Shown piece after piece: positions 1 through 7,052 of a stretch of 7,223 nucleotides of DNA. Source of the stretch: an uncultured Alistipes sp. (lineage in GTDB: Bacteria > Bacteroidota > Bacteroidia > Bacteroidales > Rikenellaceae); the NCBI GenBank assembly GCA_937880705.1, contig CALGRZ010000099.1, positions 1 through 7,223 of the forward strand, in the 5' to 3' direction. The translations under genes and the position numbers were made by a program. Positions within the stretch are counted from its first letter, which is position 1. Every line of letters begins with the position of its first letter. Under the pieces are notes generated by a model. That model did no database searches and was not told the DNA's origin. It worked only from the letters and a program-made list of their open reading frames with translations.

Positions 1-257
1 GTGAGGCGCGGTGCGAAGTCGGGATAGTGGGCGTGGAGATACTCCACCGACTCGCTGTCGATCTCGGCACCATAGGTCGTGATGTCGTTGCGCTCGAGCA
101 GAAACTGCGTGAGCACACCCATGCCACAGCCCACCTCCAGCACCTTATCGGGTGCCTCGGGTGTTCCGCCCGACAGCGACGTGGCTATCTTGCGCGCTAT
201 ATTCAGATCGGTCAAAAAGTGCTGACCCAACGCCTTCTTTGCTCTAACCTCCGACAT
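1..257 (-). CDS. rsmA: 16S rRNA (adenine1518/1519-N6)-dimethyltransferase RsmA/KsgA, C-terminal part missing
   Basis: Only the first 85 codons are in the window; the gene runs off the left edge. RsmA uses S-adenosylmethionine to dimethylate two adjacent adenines near the 3' end of 16S rRNA during late small-subunit assembly. The visible part begins MSEVRAKKALGQHFLTD, the hallmark KKxLGQHFL N-terminus of this family. Motif I of the Rossmann methyltransferase fold (VLEVGCGMGVLT, residues 39-50) and the acidic motif II region (AEID, 64-67) follow. The ATG at 257 is preceded by AGAGGG with 5 nt spacing, a good Shine-Dalgarno sequence, and the protein start agrees with the family. It lies 17 nt after the recQ stop on the same strand, so it is probably co-transcribed with recQ. 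The identification is firm; the catalytic NxPY-type motif lies outside the window and cannot be checked. Confidence 0.95.
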   Translation of the reverse strand, partial: MSEVRAKKALGQHFLTDLNIARKIATSLSGGTPEAPDKVLEVGCGMGVLTQFLLERNDITTYGAEIDSESVEYLHAHYPDFAPRL

Positions 258-274
258 ACTCACCCTCTTAAAAG

Positions 275-2464
275 TTAGTTGGCAACCTCGGAGATAAACT
301 TGATGCGTACCAGACGTATCTCCTCCTCGCTATACTCCGAGCCAAGCTCCTCGATGGCGGCATCGAGCGAGTCACTCTCGGCATCCTCCTTAAAGTAGAG
401 GTATATATCCTCAACCTTATCCTCGTCCATCAACGTATTGAGGTAGTACTGTATGTCGAGCCTTGTTCCCGAGTTGACAATAGCCTCAATCTCGGTGAGC
501 AGCTCGTCCATGTCGAGGTTACGGGCACGGGCAATATCTTCAAAGTCCATCTGACGATCGATAGACTGGATGATAAATATCTTGTTGTTCGACTTGCTGG
601 CCACGGACTTAACCACAAGGTCCTGGGGACGGATGATCTCCTTCTCCTCGACATAGGCCTTGATAAGTTTGATGAACTCCGCACCATACTTCTGCGCCTT
701 ACCCGCACCTACACCCGAGATATTCTGCATCTCCTCGAGGGTGATGGGGTACTGTATAGACATATCCTCCAACGAGGGGTCCTGGAAGATGACATAGGGC
801 GGCAGATCGTTCTGCTTGGCCACCTTCTTACGCAGATCCTTGAGCATGGCAAAGAGCTCCTCGTCGGCAGCTCCGCCACCCTTCATCGGGCCCATCTGCG
901 TGCTCTCATCCTCCGCATCGTAGTCGTGGTCGAGGGTGATGGTCACCTTCGTGGGCCTCTTAATATACTCTTCGCCACGGCTGTTTATCGATATGAGGCC
1001 GTAGTTCTCGATATTCTTGTCGACAAAGCCCATGATCAGTGCCTGACGTATCACCGCATTCCAAAAACGGGCATCCTTATCCTGACCTGCGCCAAAGAGC
1101 TCGGACTTGTTGTGGCCATAGCTCTTGACCATGGCCGTGATCTTACCCATGAGCACAGCCACGAGGTGGTCGATCTTGAACTTATCGCCAATCTCCTTGA
1201 GGGCCTCCAGTGCCAGCTGCATCTCCTCGTGAGCCTCAACCTTGGGCTTGGGGTTACAGCAGTTGTCGCAGCTGCCGCAGTTGGCCTCGGTGTACTCCTC
1301 GCCAAAGTAGTGCAACAGCGAGCGGCGACGACACATCGAGCTCTCGGCATACGACACCGTCTCCATGAGTAGCAGCTTGCCGATCTCCTGCTCGGCAACG
1401 GGCTTGCCCTGCATAAACTTCTCGAGCTTCTGGATATCCTTGTAGCTATAGAAGGTGAGGCAGTGACCCTCGCCACCATCACGACCGGCACGACCCGTCT
1501 CCTGGTAGTAACCCTCCAACGACTTGGGGATGTCGTAGTGGATGACATAGCGCACATCGGGCTTGTCGATACCCATACCGAAGGCTATGGTAGCCACGAT
1601 GACATCTACCCTCTCGTGCAGGAAGGCATCCTGGTTGTCGGCACGGGTCTGGGCATCCATACCTGCGTGGTAGGCCAGAGCCTTGATGCCGTTGGCCATA
1701 AGCAACTCGGCAAGCTCCTCAACCTTCTTGCGGCTCAAGCAGTAGATAATACCACTCTTGCCGTCATGCTGCTTGATGAAGCGGATGATGTCGTGGTCGA
1801 CATTGTGCTTGGGGCGCAACTCGTAGTATAGGTTGGGGCGGTTGAACGATGAACGGAATACCGTGGCATCGGTCATACCGAGGTTCTTCTGGATATCCAT
1901 CTGCACCTTGGGCGTTGCCGTCGCGGTGAGGGCGATGAGCGGTGCAGTGCCAATATCGTTGATAATAGGGCGTATACGGCGATACTCGGGGCGGAAATCG
2001 TGACCCCACTCCGAGATACAGTGTGCCTCGTCGATGGCGTAGAACGATATCTTGATCTTACGCAAGAAGGCGATATTATCCTCCTTGGTCAACGACTCGG
2101 GGGCAAAATATAGTAGTTTGGTACGGCCATCGAGCACGTCTTGACGTACCTGCGCTATGGCCGACTTATTGAGTGACGAGTTGAGGAAGTGGGCTACGCC
2201 CGACTCCGTGGAGAAGGTGCGCATAGCATCCACCTGGTTCTTCATCAGGGCGATAAGGGGCGAGATAACAATCGCCACACCATCCATAATCAGCGCGGGA
2301 AGCTGATAGCACAGCGACTTACCGCCACCCGTGGGCATAAGTACGAAGGTGTCCTTGCCGGCAAGGACATTGCTAATAACCGCCTCTTGGTTCCCCTTGA
2401 ACGAAGAAAAACCAAAATACTCGCGTAGCTTATCGTGTAACAAACCTCCTTGTTGGGTGTCCAT
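275..2464 (-). CDS. recQ: ATP-dependent 3'-5' DNA helicase RecQ
   Basis: A 729-residue RecQ helicase, which unwinds DNA in recombination and fork repair. The helicase core is complete: Walker A TGGGKS (45-50), DEAH box (145-148), the RecQ aromatic-rich loop CISEWGHDFRPEY (149-161), TATAT (180-184), the motif V region with AFGMGIDKPDVR (about 294-305) and motif VI QETGRAGRDG (321-330). Four zinc ligands are visible: C378, C396, C399 and C402 (C403 is adjacent). An RQC winged-helix region (about 410-515) and an HRDC domain (about 533-607) follow. E. coli RecQ ends about here, but this protein has about 120 more residues. They contain a helix-turn-helix-like stretch around 632-676 that resembles the C-terminal HTH domain of many Gram-positive and Bacteroidota RecQ proteins, then an acidic helical end. 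The ATG at 2464 starts a typical N-terminus. The gene is divergent from lptB and probably heads an operon with rsmA. Confidence 0.97.
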   Translation of the reverse strand: MDTQQGGLLHDKLREYFGFSSFKGNQEAVISNVLAGKDTFVLMPTGGGKSLCYQLPALIMDGVAIVISPLIALMKNQVDAMRTFSTESGVAHFLNSSLNKSAIAQVRQDVLDGRTKLLYFAPESLTKEDNIAFLRKIKISFYAIDEAHCISEWGHDFRPEYRRIRPIINDIGTAPLIALTATATPKVQMDIQKNLGMTDATVFRSSFNRPNLYYELRPKHNVDHDIIRFIKQHDGKSGIIYCLSRKKVEELAELLMANGIKALAYHAGMDAQTRADNQDAFLHERVDVIVATIAFGMGIDKPDVRYVIHYDIPKSLEGYYQETGRAGRDGGEGHCLTFYSYKDIQKLEKFMQGKPVAEQEIGKLLLMETVSYAESSMCRRRSLLHYFGEEYTEANCGSCDNCCNPKPKVEAHEEMQLALEALKEIGDKFKIDHLVAVLMGKITAMVKSYGHNKSELFGAGQDKDARFWNAVIRQALIMGFVDKNIENYGLISINSRGEEYIKRPTKVTITLDHDYDAEDESTQMGPMKGGGAADEELFAMLKDLRKKVAKQNDLPPYVIFQDPSLEDMSIQYPITLEEMQNISGVGAGKAQKYGAEFIKLIKAYVEEKEIIRPQDLVVKSVASKSNNKIFIIQSIDRQMDFEDIARARNLDMDELLTEIEAIVNSGTRLDIQYYLNTLMDEDKVEDIYLYFKEDAESDSLDAAIEELGSEYSEEEIRLVRIKFISEVAN

Positions 2465-2485
2465 AATTTTTTGTGCTAAAAAATT
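2465..2485. repeat. AT-only inverted repeat abutting the recQ start codon
   Basis: AATTTTTT (2465-2472) and AAAAAATT (2478-2485) form a perfect 8-bp inverted repeat around the 5-nt loop GTGCT. It ends directly at the recQ start codon (2462-2464) and would make up nearly the whole recQ leader if the candidate -7 box is right. The stem is all A/T, so it would be weak in RNA. Chance occurrence in an intergenic region of about 14% GC is quite possible. Confidence 0.45.
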
Positions 2486-2489
2486 TACC

Positions 2490-2497
2490 CAAATATA
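2490..2497 (-). promoter_or_regulatory. Candidate -7 box of the recQ promoter
   Basis: On the minus strand this reads TATATTTG, a match to the Bacteroidota -7 consensus TAnnTTTG. Transcription would start near 2484 and give a leader of about 20 nt before the recQ ATG. No TTTG-like -33 element is seen at the usual 19-bp spacing, so the call rests on one box in AT-rich DNA. The region where a -33 element would lie overlaps the candidate lptB -7 box. Confidence 0.4.
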
Positions 2498-2521
2498 ATA
2501 TAATTTTTTGTAAAATTGTAA

Positions 2522-2529
2522 TAACTTTG
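2522..2529 (+). promoter_or_regulatory. Candidate -7 box of the lptB-aroA-aroC-prmC-recX promoter
   Basis: TAACTTTG matches the Bacteroidota -7 consensus TAnnTTTG. A start site around 2535 would leave a short leader of about 15 nt before the lptB ATG. The expected -33 TTTG at 19-bp spacing is absent; the nearest TTTG (2507-2510) is too close. No Shine-Dalgarno sequence precedes the ATG, only A/T-rich sequence, which is common in this phylum. Confidence 0.45.
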
Positions 2530-2550
2530 TGAAAAATTTGTAAATAAATT

Positions 2551-3423
2551 ATGCGACTCTACACAAGCGAGCTGGTAAAATCTTATAAATCACGCACTGT
2601 CGTGAACCACGTTTCCATCGATGTTAAGCAGGGCGAAATCGTCGGTCTGCTCGGCCCAAACGGCGCCGGCAAGACCACGACGTTCTATATGATCGTGGGT
2701 CTGATCAAACCCAACGAGGGTCGCATCTACCTCGAGGATGACAACCTCAAGGTTACCGACATCACCGACCTGCCCGTATATCGCCGCGCACAGATGGGCG
2801 TGGGATACCTCGCACAGGAGGCATCGGTATTCCGCCGTCTTTCGGTCGAGGACAATATTCGCGCCGTTTTGGAGATGACCTCCTACTCGAAGGAGTATCA
2901 GAGGGAGCGCGTCGAGAACCTCATCGAGGAGTTCCGCCTGCAGAAGGTGCGCAAGAGCTATGGTAACCAGCTCTCGGGTGGTGAGCGTCGCCGCACCGAG
3001 ATAGCCCGCGCCGTAGCCATCAACCCCTCGTTCATCCTTCTGGATGAGCCCTTTGCCGGTGTGGACCCCATCGCCGTGGAGGATATCCAGAGCATCGTAG
3101 GTACGCTCAAGGACAAGAACATCGGTGTGATCATCACCGACCACAACGTGGACGAGACGCTGGCCATCACCGACCGAACATACCTCCTCTACGAGGGTAA
3201 GATCCTAAAGACGGGTACGGCCGAGGATCTTGCCAACGACGAGATGGTACGTCGCGTATACCTGGGTCGCAACTTCGAGCTGCGCACATCGCCCCAGATG
3301 GCACGACAGCGCAAGGCACAGGAGGAGGCCGAGCGTCAGGAGGCTCTGCGCGCCCTGGGTCATGTATCACCCTCGGAGGAGGATGCGGAGGATGATGACG
3401 ACGAAACAGACAACAACGATTAA
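2551..3423 (+). CDS. lptB: Lipopolysaccharide export ABC transporter ATPase LptB
   Basis: A 290-residue cytoplasmic ATPase predicted to power LptFG extraction of lipopolysaccharide from the inner membrane. All ABC ATPase motifs are present: Walker A GPNGAGKT (35-42, K41), Q-loop Q89 in the LptB-like sequence [14 protein letters not shown], signature LSGGE (141-145), Walker B FILLDE with catalytic E166, D-loop AGVD (169-172) and switch histidine H198. The Q-loop sequence and the immediate [13 protein letters not shown] segment point to LptB rather than to other ABC ATPases. Canonical LptB is about 240 residues and ends near LGRNFEL (238-244 here). This one continues with a charged, helix-prone stretch (about 245-270) and an acidic, low-complexity end (276-290, rich in D and E). 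It is the first gene of the operon; aroA starts 5 nt after its stop. Other Lpt genes are not nearby, which is usual for Bacteroidota. Confidence 0.95.
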   Translation: MRLYTSELVKSYKSRTVVNHVSIDVKQGEIVGLLGPNGAGKTTTFYMIVGLIKPNEGRIYLEDDNLKVTDITDLPVYRRAQMGVGYLAQEASVFRRLSVEDNIRAVLEMTSYSKEYQRERVENLIEEFRLQKVRKSYGNQLSGGERRRTEIARAVAINPSFILLDEPFAGVDPIAVEDIQSIVGTLKDKNIGVIITDHNVDETLAITDRTYLLYEGKILKTGTAEDLANDEMVRRVYLGRNFELRTSPQMARQRKAQEEAERQEALRALGHVSPSEEDAEDDDDETDNND

Positions 3424-3428
3424 TCTTT

Positions 3429-4691
3429 ATGGATAGTACCATCCCCTTAGGGAACCAACTGCGAGGTGAGATAACACCACCCTGCTCCAAAAGCTACGCT
3501 CAACGTGCGCTGGCCGCATCGCTTCTATGTACCGGCCGCACCACACTGCGCGGCATCGAGCTGTGTCGCGACACACGCTCGGCAATCGAGGTCATCGAGA
3601 GCCTCGGTGCACAAGTCACAATCATCGACGACAACACATTAGAGATCCAAGGCGGCCTACACCACCGCACCGACTGCATCAACGTGGGTGAGTCGGGGCT
3701 GGCAGCACGCCTGTTTACACCCATAGCAGCCCTGGTCGGCACGCCTATAACCATCCGTGGCGAGGGCACGCTGTGTCACCGCCCCATGTCGATGATGATC
3801 GAGCCCCTGAAGGAGCTCGGCGTGGAGGTGCGCGATGGCGGCGGAAGGCTCCCCATAGAGGTCAACGGCCCCATGCGCGGTGGCCGCGTGACGGTCGATG
3901 GGCGCATGTCGTCACAATTCGTAACGGGACTGCTCATAGCCCTACCCATGGCCGACAAGGATACGACGGTGGAGGTGCACGGTGCCGTGTCGACACCCTA
4001 CCTCGACATGACCCTCGACACGCTCAAGCGTTTTGGCGTGGAGGTGATGTACCACGAGGGTGACTACTCGGAGTTCTACATCGAGGGCGGACAGCACTAC
4101 AAGGCCGTGGACTACACCATAGAGAGCGACTGGTCGGCAGCCGCAACAATCATGGTTGCTGCCGCCATCGCCGGCGAGGTTACCGTGCGTAACATATCGA
4201 CCCTGTCGCGTCAGGCCGACACGGCCATCTGCCACGCACTGGAGCGCGCCGGAGCCTCGATAGTCATCGAGCACGACTCTATCACCGTGGCACATAGAGC
4301 CCTTACGGCCTTCTCGTTCGATGCAACACAGTGCCCCGACCTCTTCCCCTCTCTTGTAGCACTTGCCGCAGCCGCCGAGGGCGTGTCGACAATATACGGC
4401 ATCGCACGTCTGCGAGGCAAGGAGAGCGACCGTGGCGAGGTACTGCGCGACGAGTACCATAAGCTCGGCATAGACATCGAACTGGACTACGACGAGGATG
4501 TCATGCGCATCGTGGGTGGCACGCCCCACCCCGCCGATGTGGATAGCCACGACGACCACCGCATAGCCATGTCGCTGGCCGTCACAGCACTGCGCCTCGA
4601 GGAGGAGATAAAGATCAAAAACCGCGAATGTGTTGCCAAGAGCTACCCCTCGTTCTTCGAGGATATGGCAATGCTGAAAAACAATAAGTAG
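3429..4691 (+). CDS. aroA: 3-phosphoshikimate 1-carboxyvinyltransferase (EPSP synthase)
   Basis: The 420-residue enzyme joins phosphoenolpyruvate to shikimate-3-phosphate to give EPSP, the sixth step of the shikimate pathway. Expected active-site segments are all found. CSKSYAQRA carries K21, S22 and R26; the substrate loop is NVGESGLAARL (85-95) with R94; HRPM is at 118-121 (as in E. coli RPM); SSQF is at 161-164. The ESDWS segment (232-236) and PDLFPSL with D304, the likely catalytic acid, come next, then RLRGKESDR (327-335; K331, E332, R335), DDHRIAM (375-381) and AKSYPSFFED (403-412; K404). Length is normal (E. coli 427). In the substrate loop the usual GT after the Gly/Ala pair is GL, discussed as a finding. 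The gap from lptB is 5 nt and to aroC 2 nt, so translation is probably coupled with aroC, which uses its product. Confidence 0.96.
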   Translation: MDSTIPLGNQLRGEITPPCSKSYAQRALAASLLCTGRTTLRGIELCRDTRSAIEVIESLGAQVTIIDDNTLEIQGGLHHRTDCINVGESGLAARLFTPIAALVGTPITIRGEGTLCHRPMSMMIEPLKELGVEVRDGGGRLPIEVNGPMRGGRVTVDGRMSSQFVTGLLIALPMADKDTTVEVHGAVSTPYLDMTLDTLKRFGVEVMYHEGDYSEFYIEGGQHYKAVDYTIESDWSAAATIMVAAAIAGEVTVRNISTLSRQADTAICHALERAGASIVIEHDSITVAHRALTAFSFDATQCPDLFPSLVALAAAAEGVSTIYGIARLRGKESDRGEVLRDEYHKLGIDIELDYDEDVMRIVGGTPHPADVDSHDDHRIAMSLAVTALRLEEEIKIKNRECVAKSYPSFFEDMAMLKNNK

Positions 4692-4693
4692 AG

Positions 4694-5674
4694 GTGAACA
4701 ACAGCTTTGGCAATACGCTGCGCCTAACCATCTTCGGCACATCACACGCCCCCGAACTCGGCATCGAGATTGAGGGTGTGCCCCGTGGCATACACCTCCC
4801 CGCCGAGCTCTTTGCCTCGGACCTCGACCGTCGTCGCCCAACGCTAAAGGGCGAGACATCACGCCACGAGGAGGACGTGCCGCATATCGAAGGACTTGAC
4901 GATCAGTCCATGACCACAGGACAGAGGCTCACCATCACCTTCCACAACCGAGATAGACGCTCCGCCGACTACAGCCACCTCGAGCGACAGCCACGACCCT
5001 CGCATGCCGACCGCGTACAACGCCTCAAGTATGGTGCAGAGTACAACCTCTGTGGCGGAGGCATGGCCTCGGGGCGTATGACCGTAGCCCTTGTTGCGGC
5101 GGGTGTCGTAGCCAAGCAGATAGTACCCACAGCCCAATACGCCACACGCCTCATTGAGGTGGGAGGTATCAGCGACCCCGCTCACTTTGAGGAGGTTATA
5201 GCCACAGCACAGCGCGAGGGCGACTCCATAGGCGGTGTTGTGGAGTGCTGCGTGAAGGGTGTCACAGCACTACTGGGCGAGCCCTTCTTCGACTCTGCCG
5301 AGAGCATCATATCCCACCTGCTCTTCTCGATACCCGGAGTTAAGGGTGTGGAGTTTGGTGACGGCTTCAGTGGCACTGCCAAGCGAGGCTCCGAGCGTAA
5401 CGACATCATCATCGATGCCGAGGGCACCACACAAACCAATAACGAGGGTGGCATAAACGGCGGCATCACCAACGGCAACGACCTCGTTGTGCGCGTGGCC
5501 ATAAAACCTACGCCGAGCATAGCACGCGAGCAGATCACCTTCGACTTCGAGCGTGGCCACCTGTCAACACTGCGTATAGGCGGCCGTCATGATGCCTGCA
5601 TAGCACGTCGCGCCGCGGTGGTCGTGGAGGCTGTCGTGGCCATCGCCTTGGCCGAACTTAAACTGCGCGGATAA
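4694..5674 (+). CDS. aroC: Chorismate synthase, short and divergent
   Basis: This 326-residue protein is a chorismate synthase, which converts EPSP to chorismate with reduced FMN. The start is GTG at 4694: an in-frame TAA at 4685-4687 rules out anything upstream, and SFGNTLRLTIFGTSH (4-18) fits the family N-terminus. Retained landmarks are H18, DLDRRRP (43-49), NRDRRSADYS (85-94), RPSHAD with H104 (101-106), GGG plus S126 and R128 (121-128), GDSIGG (176-181), SIPGVKGVEFGDGF (212-225), GSERND (232-237), NEGGINGG (250-257), KPTPSI (271-276) and GRHD (297-300). Departures include GTSHA for GESHG, GGGMASGRMT for GGGRSSARET and RHDAC for RHDPC. The stretch between the AAG helix and GDSIGG is about 20 residues shorter than in E. 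coli, losing the NxxxCPD-type segment, and the C-terminus is also short (E. coli 361 residues). Its place right after aroA supports the pathway role; activity is inferred. Confidence 0.88.
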   Translation: MNNSFGNTLRLTIFGTSHAPELGIEIEGVPRGIHLPAELFASDLDRRRPTLKGETSRHEEDVPHIEGLDDQSMTTGQRLTITFHNRDRRSADYSHLERQPRPSHADRVQRLKYGAEYNLCGGGMASGRMTVALVAAGVVAKQIVPTAQYATRLIEVGGISDPAHFEEVIATAQREGDSIGGVVECCVKGVTALLGEPFFDSAESIISHLLFSIPGVKGVEFGDGFSGTAKRGSERNDIIIDAEGTTQTNNEGGINGGITNGNDLVVRVAIKPTPSIAREQITFDFERGHLSTLRIGGRHDACIARRAAVVVEAVVAIALAELKLRG

Positions 5675-6528
5675 TGGCTACACGTCGTGAGATATTCCGC
5701 CAGCTGTGCCTCGCAGCCACAGAGCTCTACGGCGAGGAGGAGGCGCGCCAGATTGCCGAGATGATCATCACGTCGCGCGGCAACATCACACGCAACCAAC
5801 TTCTCGTAGAGCCTAACGAAGAGCTGATAATCAACGATATAGACAACATCATTGCCGACCTGCGCCGTTGGCGACCTGTGCAGTATATTATCCGATGCGC
5901 CGACTTTATGGATCTCTCGCTTGAGGTCTGCGAGGGTGTGCTCATACCGCGCCCCGAGACCGAGGAGCTGGTCGAGTGGATAGTGGCCGATAGCCACTCG
6001 GGGGAGCGCATCGTGGATGTCGGCACGGGCAGCGGATGCATCGCCATAGCCCTGGCGCGTGCGGTACCACATAGCGAGGTGTGGGCCATGGATATATCGC
6101 CCGAGGCACTCGCCATAGCGCGCCGAAATGGAGCAATGTTTGCACCCAATGTCCACTTCATAGAGGGCGATGCCCTTGGTGACTTTTCGACAAATTTTGA
6201 CACTAAAGTAGATATCGTAGTGTCCAACCCGCCCTACATTCCTGCGGCTGACCGCACGGCCATGCGCCCCAATGTCACGGAGCATGAGCCATCGCTGGCA
6301 CTCTTCGTGCCCGATGACGACCCTCTGCGCTTCTATCGCGCCATAGCACGCACGGCGCGGGGTATGCTCACCGACGAGGGCAGGCTCTACTTCGAGATAT
6401 ACGAAGAGCTGTCCGAGGCCATGGTGGCAATGCTTCATGCCGAGGGCTACGACGATGTGGTGCTGCGCCACGACTTTAGGGATAAACCGAGGATGATATG
6501 CGCAAGACGGAGTTTGACAAGGAGATGA
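5674..6528 (+). CDS. prmC: Peptide chain release factor N5-glutamine methyltransferase PrmC
   Basis: A 284-residue SAM-dependent methyltransferase (formerly HemK) that methylates the glutamine of the GGQ motif in release factors RF1 and RF2, raising termination efficiency. A helical N-terminal release-factor-binding domain (about 1-85) leads into the diagnostic IPRPETEELVEW (91-102). Motif I VDVGTGSG (114-121), the ribose-binding acidic residue D140 in AMDISPEA, D166 in the EGDA segment, and the catalytic NPPY (185-188, in VVSNPPYIP) follow. NPPY with the IPRPETE motif separates PrmC from other N6-methyltransferases. The length is typical. The ATG overlaps the aroC stop by one base (TAATG), a sign of translational coupling. 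The 3' end overlaps recX. The identification is firm; substrate specificity rests on family knowledge. Confidence 0.96.
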   Translation: MATRREIFRQLCLAATELYGEEEARQIAEMIITSRGNITRNQLLVEPNEELIINDIDNIIADLRRWRPVQYIIRCADFMDLSLEVCEGVLIPRPETEELVEWIVADSHSGERIVDVGTGSGCIAIALARAVPHSEVWAMDISPEALAIARRNGAMFAPNVHFIEGDALGDFSTNFDTKVDIVVSNPPYIPAADRTAMRPNVTEHEPSLALFVPDDDPLRFYRAIARTARGMLTDEGRLYFEIYEELSEAMVAMLHAEGYDDVVLRHDFRDKPRMICARRSLTRR

Positions 6529-7010
6529 GCCCCGAGCCACGCCAGCGCAAGAGCAAGACGGCTGCCGAGGCCCTGCAGTCACTTATGCGGCTCTGTGCGC
6601 GTGCCGAGAAGAGCACGGGTGATGCCCGACGCCTGATGCGCAGTTGGGGCGTTGCCGAGGCCGAGCAGCAGGGCGTTGTAGATCGCCTTGTGGCCCTGCG
6701 CTTCATCGACAACAGCCGCTATGCCGAGGCCTACGCTCGCGAGAAGAGCGGCCTCGCGGGTTGGGGCCCCCGCAAGATAGCCATGCAGCTGCGCGCCAAG
6801 GGCGTGGAGCGAGATATTGTGGAGCGTGCGCTGGCCACGTTGGACGACGATAGCCAGCTGAAGAGGCTCACCGAGAGGCTGCAACGCAAGATGCGTACTA
6901 CGAAGGCGGCCAACGACTATGAGCTGCGAGGCAAGCTGCTGCGCTACGCCATGAGCCTGGGTTATGACTATGAGTTGGCGAAGGAGCTGACCGACAAAAT
7001 TGTGGAGTGA
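6498..7010 (+). CDS. recX: RecA regulatory protein RecX
   Basis: A 170-residue, all-helical, basic protein of the RecX family, which binds RecA filaments and usually limits their activity. The family signature is clear around FIDNSRYAEAYAREK (69-83), followed by GWGPRKIAMQLRAKGV (88-103) and a later helical repeat ending in AMSLGYDYELAKEL (151-164). Length is normal for the family. The ATG at 6498 overlaps prmC by 31 nt and has GAGG 5 nt upstream. An in-frame alternative ATG at 6525 would give a 161-residue protein with the classic ATGA overlap with the prmC stop; the first nine residues are not conserved-looking, so either start is possible. It is the last gene of the operon. With RecQ at the other end of the window, it is one of two recombination genes here, though on separate transcripts. 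No hairpin-plus-T-tract terminator is visible after it. Confidence 0.93.
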   Translation: MRKTEFDKEMSPEPRQRKSKTAAEALQSLMRLCARAEKSTGDARRLMRSWGVAEAEQQGVVDRLVALRFIDNSRYAEAYAREKSGLAGWGPRKIAMQLRAKGVERDIVERALATLDDDSQLKRLTERLQRKMRTTKAANDYELRGKLLRYAMSLGYDYELAKELTDKIVE

Positions 7011-7021
7011 GCAATAAAGAT

Positions 7022-7052
7022 TTTGCAAATTGATATATTTTAATTACTTTTG
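7022..7052 (+). promoter_or_regulatory. Bacteroidota-type promoter for the tRNA-Arg gene
   Basis: TTTG at 7022-7025, then exactly 19 bp, then TACTTTTG at 7045-7052 gives an exact match to the Bacteroides consensus TTTG-N19-TAnnTTTG. The spacer is AT-rich. The sequence just after the -7 box (CAGCGC) is GC-rich, which resembles the discriminator of growth-controlled stable RNA promoters in E. coli; extending that to this phylum is inference. Transcription should start near 7058-7060. Confidence 0.85.

Noticed and set aside
27..278. Plus-strand open frame of 83 codons at the left edge
   Set aside because: It is opposite the rsmA N-terminus, whose KKxLGQHFL and GCGMG motifs are unmistakable on the other strand.
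926..1831. Two plus-strand open frames (148 and 122 codons) inside recQ
   Set aside because: Both are mirror frames of the RecQ helicase and RQC regions, lack recognisable domains and have no promoter of their own.
3942..4862. Long open frame on the minus strand (306 codons) opposite aroA and the aroC start
   Set aside because: It is antisense to the conserved active-site regions of aroA. The product shows no family features, so this is a composition effect.
5587..6582. Long open frame on the minus strand (331 codons) opposite aroC 3' end, prmC and recX 5' end
   Set aside because: It lies fully opposite well-identified genes with conserved motifs. Its product is rich in His, Cys and Arg without a recognisable domain, as expected for the antisense of GC-rich coding DNA.
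7011..7046. Possible terminator after recX
   Set aside because: No GC-rich stem followed by a T tract is present. The palindrome at 7047-7063 has no T tract and coincides with a promoter.
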